Of a DNA stretch of 64,000 nt, positions 43,101 to 51,848 are shown one piece after another. The stretch's first letter is position 1, and each line of letters begins with the position of its first letter. The DNA comes from Chloroflexota bacterium (GTDB taxonomy: Bacteria; Chloroflexota; Anaerolineae; B4-G1; SLSP01). A program made the translations under genes and the position numbers. The stretch is taken from assembly GCA_019873645.1 (NCBI GenBank), contig JAIOAX010000008.1, positions 90,687-154,686 on the forward strand, in the 5' to 3' direction. The notes under the pieces were generated by a model. It did not search any database. It had not been told where the DNA came from and saw only the letters and a list, made by a program, of their open reading frames with translations.

Positions 43101-44636
43101 ACCTCGCGCCAGAGTGTATTGATACGGGATACCCGTGAGCATCCCAGCACCAGCAGTCAGCGCATGGCCGCTGTGGGGTTGCTCTCGCGGATGGGGGTGC
43201 CCCTGCGCGTCGGCGATGAAGTCCTGGGCGCGCTGCTCGTTGCCGGCAGCGAAACCAATCAGTTCAGCGCGCGGGAGCTGAACATGCTCGAATTCATGGC
43301 GACACAGGTGTCGTCGGCCATCCAGAACGCCCTGCAATTCGGGCGTACCGAAGCCGCGTTGCGCGTAGTGCGCCGACAAGCGCGCTATCAGGCCAACGTC
43401 TCACAATCCGCCGCCCTGCTCACCGAACGCGGCACCGAGGCCGTGCCGGATGTGCTGCGGCTGCTGGGTGAGGCCTCCGGCGCTGCCGGTGTGCTCTATC
43501 TGGCTTACGCAGCTCGCGAAGATGCCGCAGCTGACCGGTTCGGTGGCACCCTGGACCTGGCGCCTGACTCCCACTGGCTGGTACAGGCATTGTGGACAGC
43601 GACGACGCTGCCCCCGGCACAACTGGCTCAGGTGCGGTCACATCTTATTGCATTGGAACATGCGCAACCGTGGGCCGATCAGCTCATCAGCCGCCCCTAC
43701 CTGGTGCTGCAATGTGATACACTCTCCGAGACTGAACGTGAATGGCTGCAGAGCCTGGGTTTCAACAGCCTGCTGTTGCTCACCGTGCGCGGCGAAGCCC
43801 TCTATCCCAACATCATCCTGCTGGGCCGCGCCGACGCCGAGGCCGTCTGGCAAGAAGAGGAAATCGTAGCCCTGCAAACCGCCGCCGCAGCCCTCTCCAA
43901 CACCATCGCCCGCGAACGGGTCTTCCAGGAAGTGCAAGCTTCACGTACCGAGACCGAGGCCCTGTATCGCGGCAGCGCCGAACTGAACCTGGCGCAATCC
44001 TACGACGGCATCCTCGAAGTGCTGCGCGCGCATACCGTCCTGGGGCAAGGCGCGCACCACATCACCCTGCAGCTCTTCGACCATCCGTGGACAGATGAGC
44101 GCGAGCCGCAATATTCCGAAGTGGTGGCGCATTGGACGACAACGGACCGGAACGCGCTGCGCGAGCGTTATTCAATAAGCGAATTCCCGCTCGCACGCGA
44201 GCTTCTGGCAAACCCCGGCCTCACGCTGATTGACGACATCGAACATCATCAGGGTCTCACACGGCGGAACCGGGCTTTGTTAGTGCGGGCCTTGGGCGCA
44301 CACAGCATGATCTTTGTGCCCCTCGTCGCCAGCGGACAGCGGATCGGTTTCCTGCATGCCCTGTACCCGCAGTCGGTAGCCTTCTCTGAACAGGAGCGCC
44401 GCCGTCTGGAGAGCCTGACGCAACAGGCGGCCATCGCAGCGCAGAACCGTCTGCAACTGCTCACCATCGAGGCGCGCGTCAATCGGGAGCGCATGATCCG
44501 CGAGATTACGGAACACATCCAGGCTGCGCCGGATGTACAAGGCGTGTTGCAAGCTGCCCTGCGCGAACTGGGACGCGCCTTCGGTACGTCGCGCAACCGC
44601 GTGCAATTCCGTCCGCCTTCTGAAACAACGACCTAA
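40179..44636 (+). CDS. Membrane HAMP sensor with serial GAF domains
   Basis: GAAGGAGGCAATTG sets the start at 40179; an in-frame ATG at 40098 would overlap the lipoprotein gene. Membrane helices at about 11-31 and 167-190 enclose a small extracytoplasmic sensor. HAMP (about 185-240, LIRLAEGARIVGGGDLTYTI) leads to a GAF (260-420, GIVGFVAGSG), a short GAF-like domain (425-550, YSRQGWARIAAQGR), and GAF domains at about 560-725, 730-890, 894-1050, 1055-1240 (divergent) and 1250-1430. The shared tail (NRERMIREITEHIQAAPD) closes the 1485 residues. It has no kinase domain, although the serial-GAF part resembles the terminal kinase gene. The one-base overlap with the upstream lipoprotein gene suggests that the two proteins are made together. 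Confidence 0.9.
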   Translation: MSQKGLSLRWRMILLIAGIPLLLLIPVFIYLSQQYRNAYRQAYLGKGDLITIQLQQTLDTVAPYVETFEDAPGLADLLRTIVEGNPEFEFVALVDHTGKVVEHSLSGFKSNVIPELADLDVAEPVQRRVLPIFGTLYLISRPVAMPGDASRYLYIVVGERAEIVDPSMSALLIAGAVSALGLIALLYFATQNFVLRPLIRLAEGARIVGGGDLTYTIPVERDDEIGYVAQSFNGMAARLRELVAGLERRIAERTEALERKSAQLETISLVSKEAAQVRNVDLLLETTATAISNRFGFYHVGIFILDDAKMWAILRAASSEGGRRMLARGHRLRVGQTGIVGFVAGSGKPRIVFNVGEDAVWFNNPDLPETRSEMALPLVSENEVIGVLDVQSATPHAFTDEDINTLQLLADQLAVALNNARALEQMESALAEVHALQVEYSRQGWARIAAQGRPLAYEYDRVDVSPVPMLPVPADLQEGRVTRAKLMDGGVPVMMASLRAGDRVLGYLGLADPQRTWSEEELALVESVGEQVALALENARLFEESQQSQRQQTLISNVLQVASNPDLSFEEVLTEIARILAQALGMAAGIYTFPTPNFPRIQPHAVIDPTGERLPFPAEPLSLRDEHYTFFHGLRHAEQGPSLPLLGEGELPPESRERLAAYDLKRVFYVPLGSSGTQHGFIVLLQPRENILPLDPETRDLVQRLANQIEVVLDNLTLTAETQRRSEELRSLYNISLVLSELLEPADVLAAIVEQGTSLLKADSGAFFSYNAEADVLVLTLDYGGGMEDRIGLLLRRGEGLAGRALAEQQTLYVEDYSTWEQSVATFKEDRFHSIMAVPLVGRFGPQGVLVLRSVEIAAFGEREVRLANLYAQQAAAALDNARLNKDAQRRAEEFSLLSQAGIDLLPIRDVSQLLERAADWTRRVFNVPRAVIYLQDPETGSYLHGLSVDNAEHSWQLPEEMRPSPGGLTETIITSRQSVLIRDTREHPSTSSQRMAAVGLLSRMGVPLRVGDEVLGALLVAGSETNQFSARELNMLEFMATQVSSAIQNALQFGRTEAALRVVRRQARYQANVSQSAALLTERGTEAVPDVLRLLGEASGAAGVLYLAYAAREDAAADRFGGTLDLAPDSHWLVQALWTATTLPPAQLAQVRSHLIALEHAQPWADQLISRPYLVLQCDTLSETEREWLQSLGFNSLLLLTVRGEALYPNIILLGRADAEAVWQEEEIVALQTAAAALSNTIARERVFQEVQASRTETEALYRGSAELNLAQSYDGILEVLRAHTVLGQGAHHITLQLFDHPWTDEREPQYSEVVAHWTTTDRNALRERYSISEFPLARELLANPGLTLIDDIEHHQGLTRRNRALLVRALGAHSMIFVPLVASGQRIGFLHALYPQSVAFSEQERRRLESLTQQAAIAAQNRLQLLTIEARVNRERMIREITEHIQAAPDVQGVLQAALRELGRAFGTSRNRVQFRPPSETTT

Positions 44637-44675
44637 TCTGCTAAATCTGCTGCCCCTTGAGAAAGGTTACGTAAG

Positions 44676-47600
44676 ATGACAATGCTAGAAACAGACAAGC
44701 AAATCGCGGACATCCTGGCAGGGCTTTTTGACCTGATCACGTTTATGCCCTTGAATGAAGCAACGCTGCGCGTGATCGCCGGTCGTGAGCCGCTGCAGGT
44801 GGATGTCTACACCACGGCTCCGGCAACCGGTGAACACCGCATACAGGTGACGTCTGTGACCGCGCTTGACGACGTTGCGCCGTTGCTGGAGGACCCAGAG
44901 CAGGTCATCGTCTACGGAGACCCGGACGATCCCCAGACGCCTATGCCGGCCGCGCTGCGTACCCACATGGCAGAGATGGGGCTGCGTTGGGCGCTGACCA
45001 CCGGCTTGACGGTGCGGGGGGAACTGCTCGGCGTCCTCACCCTGAGCAGCGCCGCGCCGCAACCGCCTGTTATCGAGCCGGCCCTGCAAAACGCCGTGCG
45101 CGCCGTGGCCGGGCATGTGAGCGTGGTGTTGGATAGCTTCTTGCGCGCCGAGCACATACGCGGGCGTGCCGAGCAACTGGAAACGCTAACCGTGATCGAG
45201 TCGGCGCTCTCGGAGACCAACACCGAGACCGAAATCCTGGACGTGTTTATCCTGGCAGTGCGCAACACCGCGACACTCATGGCCTGGCTGGTGTACAACG
45301 AAACCGACGCTACCGGGGAACCCGCATCGCGCATTATGGCCGTGTGGCGCGAGGGAAGGATTCAGGCGGATGATCCCATCCTTAACCGGCTGCTCACGTG
45401 GCGCGATTTCCCGATTGCCCGCCTGTGGCAGGGGGAGCTCAATCAGCCCTTCTACACCTTTGACTTGCAGCATGATACGCAGATGGATGCCAAAGCGCGC
45501 GCCTGGGCCGTCGAACGGGGTTTTTCTATGCTCATGGTGTTCCCCTTGTTGAGCAGCGGGCAGCTCTTGGGCGTCATCGTGTTTGCCTGGCAGGAACCCT
45601 GTGTCCTTTCCGAAACCGAACAATTTCTGCTGCGGCGTCTGGTGCGTCCGACGGCGGCGTTGCTCTCGCGGCGGCAGGCGTACCTGGCGGAAGAGGCAGC
45701 ACGTGCCGAGAACGAACGGCGTGCGTTGCAATTCCAAACCGCAGCCGAGGTCGCCCATGCCGCTTCGTCCATCATTGACCTCGATCAACTGCTGCCACAG
45801 GCCGCCGAACTGTTGCGCCAGCGCTTCGACCTCTATTACGTCGGCATTTTCCTGGTGGATGAGACCGGGCAATGGGTGGCGCTGCGTGCCGGCACCGGCG
45901 AGGCCGGGCGCATCATGCTGGAACGCAAGCACGGCTTTATCGTCGGCGGCAGTTCCATGATCGGGCGTTGCGTGGCCGAAGCGAAACCGCAAATCCCGGA
46001 ACGCGTCGAAGCTGCCGTGCGTTACGTCAACCCCCTCTTGCCGCTGACGACGGCCGAAATCGCGCTGCCGCTGGTCAGTCGCAACCAGATGATCGGCGCG
46101 ATGTCCATTCAATCCAGCAAAGTGCGCGCCTTTTCCGATACGGACATCATCATCTTGCAAACGGTCGCGGACCAGTTGGCGAATGCCATTCAAAATGCCC
46201 GTTTGTTTGAGCAGCTCAATACTTCGCTGACCGAAAGCGAGAGGCAGACCGAAGTCAGCCTGGCGATCAACGAGGCGCAATCGGTCGAAGAAATCGTGCG
46301 GGCGGTGGCGCAGGTGGCCGAGTTTATCGGCATGGAGGGCGTTTCGTTGCGCCACTTCACGCGCTGGAACGAGGAAGGTTTGCCCGTCATCCAAGATGTT
46401 TATAACCTGTTGACCCCTGAAGCCGGCGCAGAATATCGGTTCAGGGATAATGTGGCGGTCAATCCTGAACTGCTGGAATGGATCCTGACCGACACGCGCC
46501 GGATCTTTGTCTGCAAAGACCTGGTCACAGACACCGAATTGCCCGAAGTGCTGCGCTCCAATCTGTTAGCGCAAGGGTACAGCAGCATCATCGGCACGGC
46601 ACTGGGCACGCGGAACCGGCTGCTTGGTTTTGTGATCCTTTATCATTCTCAACCGTTGGAGGAAATTCCGTCGCGTTATATCCAGGTTCTGGTGCGCACT
46701 CTGATTGACCAGGTCTCGACGGCGTTAGATCGCTACACCCTGCTCCGTGAAAGCGAGCGCCGTGCTGCGCGCATGGAAACAGCTTCGGGGATTGCACGTT
46801 ACGCCACTTCGATCCTGGATCAGGAAACCCTGCTCTCTGAGGCGGCGCGGCTCATCCATGAGCGTTTCAACCTCCATCACGTGGGCATCTATATGGTGGA
46901 TGACTCCGGGCAGTGGGCGGTGTTGCGCGCAGCGACCGGCGAGATAGGGCGCGCCTGGCTGGCCGAAGGGCGGCGCTTGCCGGTGGGCACCGGCTCCATG
47001 GTAGGTATATGCGTGGCGACCGCTGCGCCACAAGCAATTTTGACAGTGGATGACGCAGCCCGTCGGCGTGCGCTAGATATCGCGCCCGACGCCTGTGCGG
47101 TGCTCGCCTTGCCGCTGATCAGTCAGAACGTGGTTATCGGCGCGATTGCTATTCAGGCAGCCGAAGCGGCCGCTTACTCCAAAGAAGATCTCACGATCTT
47201 CCAGACGATGGCCGACCAGTTGGCAACGGCTATCGGCAACGCGCGCCTCTTTGCCCAATCCCAGGCCAGCCTTGAAGAGCTCCAGCGCGTCCAGCAACGC
47301 TACGCCCTGGAGACCTGGGAAGGATACATCCAGAAGCAACAAGAGATTATCGGCTACACCTATGACCTGAATGAAATTGCCCCCTTGCCTGCTGAGCAGG
47401 CCGATGCGCCGGCAGAATACTGGGGCGGGCAGCTCTTGATGCGCGGCGGCGAAGAAACCGGCGACGGCGCAGTGCTGGTCGCCCCCCTGGAGGTGCGCAA
47501 TCAGCCGGTGGGTTTCTTGAGCTTTGAAGAGCCGGACAGGCCGCGGACGTGGACCGAAGACAACGTAGCCGTTATCGAGGCCGTCCGCGAGCAGCTTTCG

Positions 47601-50600
47601 CTGGCTTTGGAGAACCGCCTGCTGATTGACCAATCGCAAAATGCCCTGCGCGAGGCCCGGCAGCGTGAGCGTGAGGTGCGCTTCTTACAGGAAGTCGCCG
47701 CGTTCTTGAACGCCACGGAGAACATCGTGGCGGCGCAGGCCGAACTGCGCGAGCGCTTGCAGGCCTTCATCCCCGTAGACTCGCTGTCCATCGTAGGGTA
47801 TGCAGACCAGCAGGTGTTGCGCTTCCTGGGCGAGCAATCCGGCAATGTATTGCCGACCGCCGAGTGGGCCGATGTGGATTTGGGGCGCGAAACGGGTTAT
47901 GCCTGGGCTATCGAGAAGGGGGAACCGTTAGTGACCGATGACCTCCAGCAGACTCCACGTTTCTGGGAAGATACCCATCTTCTGGCTGCGGGGATGGCAT
48001 CGCGCGCCGTCATCCCCTTGCGCCTGGGTGCACGTACCCTGGGAACGCTGAACCTGGAGAGCCGTCAAAGCGGCGCCTTCGGACGTCCCGAATTGTTGCC
48101 CATCCTCTTGCAGGTGACGGCGCAGGTCGCCTCTGCGATGGAACGCGCGAACCTGCTCCAACGCGCCCAGGAGAGCGCCGGCGAGTCGCGCACCCTCTAC
48201 GAGGCTACCAGCGCGCTGGCGCAGGCCACCAGTTACGAGACTGTCCTGCGGGCCATCGTCGGGCATACCATTGTGGCGGAGCCGGCGGTCGCCGAGATTG
48301 CGATGTTCGTCGTGGACCCGGAGACCGGCGCCGAACAGACCCTGCTGGAAATCGTGAGTGTATGGAGCAATACACCATCTCTGGAGAAGCTGGAAGTCGG
48401 ACAGCGCGTGATGGTTGCGGAATTTCCGGCGCGGCAACTCCTTACGCCAGGGCAGCAGGTGTACATCTGTGAAGATTTTAACACGGCGTCGGATATAGAC
48501 GCGGGCATCCGCAACTTCTATCTCAAACAGGGTGTACAGGCCTTGATGCTCGCGCGCCTGGCGGCGGTGGGCGTGACCGGCGGCGCCGAGATCGGTCTGT
48601 TACAGATACGCTTCGCAGAACCCTATCATCCTTCGGCACAGGATGTGCGTCTCTACAACAACATCGCCGACCAGGCCGCCGTGGTGCTCTCTAACCAGAA
48701 GCTGCTGCAACTTTCTGAAGCGCGTACCCGGCAGTTGACCGCCGCGGTGGACTTTGCGAACCTCGCTACGGCCCTCTCGGAGCGCGAAGACTTGTTAAAG
48801 CAATCGGTGGATTTCTTCAAGGCGCGCTTCGGGTTCTATTACGTAGGTATCTGGATGCTCGATGCCGAAGCGGAATGGGCCATCTTGCAGGCCGGCACGG
48901 GCGAAGTCGCCCAGAAATTGCTACGTATGGGCACGCGCATGCGCGTCGCTCCCGACTCAATGGTCGGCTGGTGTATCCTCAATGACCGCCCCCGCATCGC
49001 CCAGGACGTGACGCGCGAGCCGCTGTATTTTGAAAACCCGCTGTTGCCGGATGTGCGCGCGTCCATTGCCCTGCCGCTTAAGAGTCGCGGGCAGGTCAAC
49101 GGTGCGCTGACCATCGAAAGCGACCGGCGTTTTGCGTTCACCCCTGAAATCGTCTCTACGCTGGAACTGATGGCGACGCAACTGGCGAACATGATCGAAA
49201 GCGCCGACCTGTACGAACGCTCGCAAAGCTCACTGGCCGAAACGCGGATGCTGTACCGCATTGCCCAACAGATCACCGACGCGCTCACGGTTGAAAATGT
49301 CTTCAAGGCCGCCGTCGAAGGTATTGCGCAGCGTCCGGAGCCGGACTGGATTATCGCAGCGCAGCTCGAACCGCGCCAGTCGCCGACGCACCTGCGGATC
49401 GTGTGGTCGTGGACCCGCGACGGCGCCGCCGTGCCCTTTGAATCCTATCCGCTGGCGCAGATTCCGCGCCTGGCGACCATCCTGCGCGACGACGAAACGT
49501 TCGTCACCCCCGATGTGACCCAGGACCCCCAGGTGGACGAATTTTTCCGCACCACGTTTGGGCAATTGGGGTTGCGGGCGATGGCGGCTTTCCAGTTGCG
49601 CATTTACGGCGTGCAATATGGCGCGATTATGATCCACAGCCGCAAGGCGCGGGAGTTTTCAACGACCGAGCTGCGTTTCTACGAAAACGTGGCACGTCAG
49701 ACGTTCGTGGCCCTGCAGAACATCAGCCTGGTCGAAGAAACGCGCGAACAGGCCGAACGCCGCGATATCCTCAACGAAGTCCTGCGCACGGCTTCCAGTT
49801 CGCTGGATCGGCTCTCGCTAATGCGCGATGTCGGTCGAGTCATCGCCACCCGTCTTAACCGGCCCGTGCTGATGTGGAACTGGGACAATCAAAATCTCGC
49901 GCTGGTTTCTGCGCATGAACCCGGCGGCAAGCTGGTCGCCAGTGGCGAAGCGGCCCCGCCCCTGGCCCGTGTGGATGCGCCATTGCTCTATCAGGTTACG
50001 GAGCGGATGGCAACGCTGACCATTGACTTTGCGGATGCCCGCGGGGCGATGCTCAAGCGCGTGTTCTCCTATTTCGAGCATCCGCTCGTCGAAGCCTATG
50101 CCGTCCCTTTGCGGGTGCGCGGCACGGTCTTCGGCATTTTGATCCTGGGCCGTCAGGAGGAACATCCCGCCCTCAGCGAAGAGCTCAAAGACTTCATCCG
50201 CACGGCGGCCGTCAACATCAGCGTCGCCTTGCAGACGGCCGTACTGTATCAGGAGGCACAGGAGACCGCCGTCAAACTCCAGGAAGTGGACAAACTCAAG
50301 AACCAGTTTATGGCGAACATGTCTCACGAGTTACGCACGCCGTTGAACTCCATCATCGGCTTCTCGCGGGTGATCCTCAAAGGCATTGACGGCCCGTTGA
50401 CCGACATGCAGAAGGCCGACCTGACCGCGATCTATGAAAGCGGGCGCAACCTCCTGGAACTGATCAACGACATCCTGGATATTTCCAAAATTGACGCCGG
50501 TAAGATGGAACTGGTCTTCGAGCCGACCGATTTGCAAGAGATCGTCAGGGGTGTTGTGAGCACCATCTCTGGACAATTGAAAGACAGTCCGGTCGAGCTG

Positions 50601-51758
50601 CTCACCGATATCCCCCCGGACCTGCCGACCGTGCTGGCCGACTCCCGACGCATCCGCCAGGTCTTGACAAACATCGTCGGCAATGCGGTGAAATTTACCG
50701 AGCGCGGTTATATCAAGATTTCGGCCACGTATGATGATTACCAGGTGACGATGAGCGTGGAAGATACCGGCATCGGCATACCGGCGGATCGCTTCCACGC
50801 CGTTTTTGAGAAATTCGAGCAAGTGGATTCTTCCTCCACACGACGTTACGGCGGCACCGGTCTGGGGCTGCCTCTCAGCCGCGAGTTCGTCAGACTGCAT
50901 GGCGGCGATATGGATTTCGAGAGTACGGTAGGGAAAGGCTCACGCTTCTTCTTCTGGATTCCCATCGGCGGGCCGTCGTCCAAGCGTGAAGATAAAACCG
51001 CCGCGGCTGAGACGCGCACAGTCCTCACCATTGACGACGACGAAGGCGTCATCACCCTCTTCCAACGCTATCTGGAGAAGCAGGGTTACAAGGTTGTTGG
51101 CATGACCACCGCTGAAGGCGTCGTGGAAACCGCCAAACGCCTGCAACCCTATGCGATCACCCTGGATGTGATTATGCCCGGCAAGGATGGCTGGCAGATC
51201 ATTCAGGAGCTGCGCGCCGATCCCGAAACTCGCGACATCCCCATCATTGTATGCTCCATTTTGGGCGAAGCGGACAAGGGCCTGAGCATGGGCGTCGCCG
51301 ATTACCTGGTCAAACCCATCTCCGAACAGGCCCTGCTCGACGCGCTGCGCCATCTGGAACGCCCCGGTGCAACCGGGCATGTACTGGTGGTGGATGACAA
51401 CGCCGATGACCGCAAACTGCTGCGGCGTATCCTTGAAGATGCCGGCTACCGGGTTGAAGAAGCCGCAGGCGGCGCAGAGGCGATTGACCTTATTCACACC
51501 ACGCTGCCCAACTTGCTGGTGCTGGACTTGATGATGCCGGATGTGGACGGTTTCGCGGTGCTGGAAAACCTCAAAATGACGCCCGAAACCCGCGATATTC
51601 CGGTGGTCGTGGTGACGGCGAAGGAACTGAGCCCCTCGGAGCGCGAACGTTTGCAAAAGCGCGTCCAGGCCTTGTTACAGAAGGGGCTGTTCGACCAAAA
51701 CCAGTTGCTCAACGATGTGATGGCTGCCCTGGAGCGCTTGAAGCCCAAACGATCTTGA
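44676..51758 (+). CDS. Giant serial-GAF histidine kinase with two receiver domains
   Basis: The protein has 2360 residues, begins at 44676 after GAGAAAGG and shows no membrane helix. About ten GAF domains follow one another (approximately 1-165, 165-345, 349-520, 520-698, 698-865, 998-1160, 1168-1350, 1350-1515, 1522-1690 and 1696-1850), with one short GAF-like domain at about 870-985. A HisKA domain carries the phospho-acceptor His1884 in MSHELRTPLN. The ATPase domain (about 1985-2110) has intact N, G1 and G2 boxes (NAVKFTERG, DTGIGIP, GGTGLGLPLS). Two receivers follow, with Asp2164 (DVIMPGKDGW) and Asp2284 (DLMMPDVDGF). It is the only enzyme of the array and lacks the shared C-terminal tail, although a similar helix (RRDILNEVLRTASSSLD) leads into its last GAF. 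It is therefore the likely hub for the output-less sensors. No DNA-binding regulator adjoins it. Confidence 0.93.
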   Translation: MTMLETDKQIADILAGLFDLITFMPLNEATLRVIAGREPLQVDVYTTAPATGEHRIQVTSVTALDDVAPLLEDPEQVIVYGDPDDPQTPMPAALRTHMAEMGLRWALTTGLTVRGELLGVLTLSSAAPQPPVIEPALQNAVRAVAGHVSVVLDSFLRAEHIRGRAEQLETLTVIESALSETNTETEILDVFILAVRNTATLMAWLVYNETDATGEPASRIMAVWREGRIQADDPILNRLLTWRDFPIARLWQGELNQPFYTFDLQHDTQMDAKARAWAVERGFSMLMVFPLLSSGQLLGVIVFAWQEPCVLSETEQFLLRRLVRPTAALLSRRQAYLAEEAARAENERRALQFQTAAEVAHAASSIIDLDQLLPQAAELLRQRFDLYYVGIFLVDETGQWVALRAGTGEAGRIMLERKHGFIVGGSSMIGRCVAEAKPQIPERVEAAVRYVNPLLPLTTAEIALPLVSRNQMIGAMSIQSSKVRAFSDTDIIILQTVADQLANAIQNARLFEQLNTSLTESERQTEVSLAINEAQSVEEIVRAVAQVAEFIGMEGVSLRHFTRWNEEGLPVIQDVYNLLTPEAGAEYRFRDNVAVNPELLEWILTDTRRIFVCKDLVTDTELPEVLRSNLLAQGYSSIIGTALGTRNRLLGFVILYHSQPLEEIPSRYIQVLVRTLIDQVSTALDRYTLLRESERRAARMETASGIARYATSILDQETLLSEAARLIHERFNLHHVGIYMVDDSGQWAVLRAATGEIGRAWLAEGRRLPVGTGSMVGICVATAAPQAILTVDDAARRRALDIAPDACAVLALPLISQNVVIGAIAIQAAEAAAYSKEDLTIFQTMADQLATAIGNARLFAQSQASLEELQRVQQRYALETWEGYIQKQQEIIGYTYDLNEIAPLPAEQADAPAEYWGGQLLMRGGEETGDGAVLVAPLEVRNQPVGFLSFEEPDRPRTWTEDNVAVIEAVREQLSLALENRLLIDQSQNALREARQREREVRFLQEVAAFLNATENIVAAQAELRERLQAFIPVDSLSIVGYADQQVLRFLGEQSGNVLPTAEWADVDLGRETGYAWAIEKGEPLVTDDLQQTPRFWEDTHLLAAGMASRAVIPLRLGARTLGTLNLESRQSGAFGRPELLPILLQVTAQVASAMERANLLQRAQESAGESRTLYEATSALAQATSYETVLRAIVGHTIVAEPAVAEIAMFVVDPETGAEQTLLEIVSVWSNTPSLEKLEVGQRVMVAEFPARQLLTPGQQVYICEDFNTASDIDAGIRNFYLKQGVQALMLARLAAVGVTGGAEIGLLQIRFAEPYHPSAQDVRLYNNIADQAAVVLSNQKLLQLSEARTRQLTAAVDFANLATALSEREDLLKQSVDFFKARFGFYYVGIWMLDAEAEWAILQAGTGEVAQKLLRMGTRMRVAPDSMVGWCILNDRPRIAQDVTREPLYFENPLLPDVRASIALPLKSRGQVNGALTIESDRRFAFTPEIVSTLELMATQLANMIESADLYERSQSSLAETRMLYRIAQQITDALTVENVFKAAVEGIAQRPEPDWIIAAQLEPRQSPTHLRIVWSWTRDGAAVPFESYPLAQIPRLATILRDDETFVTPDVTQDPQVDEFFRTTFGQLGLRAMAAFQLRIYGVQYGAIMIHSRKAREFSTTELRFYENVARQTFVALQNISLVEETREQAERRDILNEVLRTASSSLDRLSLMRDVGRVIATRLNRPVLMWNWDNQNLALVSAHEPGGKLVASGEAAPPLARVDAPLLYQVTERMATLTIDFADARGAMLKRVFSYFEHPLVEAYAVPLRVRGTVFGILILGRQEEHPALSEELKDFIRTAAVNISVALQTAVLYQEAQETAVKLQEVDKLKNQFMANMSHELRTPLNSIIGFSRVILKGIDGPLTDMQKADLTAIYESGRNLLELINDILDISKIDAGKMELVFEPTDLQEIVRGVVSTISGQLKDSPVELLTDIPPDLPTVLADSRRIRQVLTNIVGNAVKFTERGYIKISATYDDYQVTMSVEDTGIGIPADRFHAVFEKFEQVDSSSTRRYGGTGLGLPLSREFVRLHGGDMDFESTVGKGSRFFFWIPIGGPSSKREDKTAAAETRTVLTIDDDEGVITLFQRYLEKQGYKVVGMTTAEGVVETAKRLQPYAITLDVIMPGKDGWQIIQELRADPETRDIPIIVCSILGEADKGLSMGVADYLVKPISEQALLDALRHLERPGATGHVLVVDDNADDRKLLRRILEDAGYRVEEAAGGAEAIDLIHTTLPNLLVLDLMMPDVDGFAVLENLKMTPETRDIPVVVVTAKELSPSERERLQKRVQALLQKGLFDQNQLLNDVMAALERLKPKRS

Positions 51759-51760
51759 GC

Positions 51761-51788
51761 TTGACAGTTTATTTCTCAGGTGTACAAT
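51761..51788 (+). promoter_or_regulatory. Sigma-70-type promoter of the ferredoxin gene
   Basis: TTGACA (51761-51766), a 16-base spacer and TACAAT (51783-51788). It begins two bases after the stop codon of the giant kinase, with no terminator between, so the ferredoxin gene has its own start signal. Confidence 0.75.
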
Positions 51789-51848
51789 CCCGTGCGTTGA
51801 CCGAAAATATTTTCCCATTCAATAATACTTTTCACAGGAGGTTTAACT

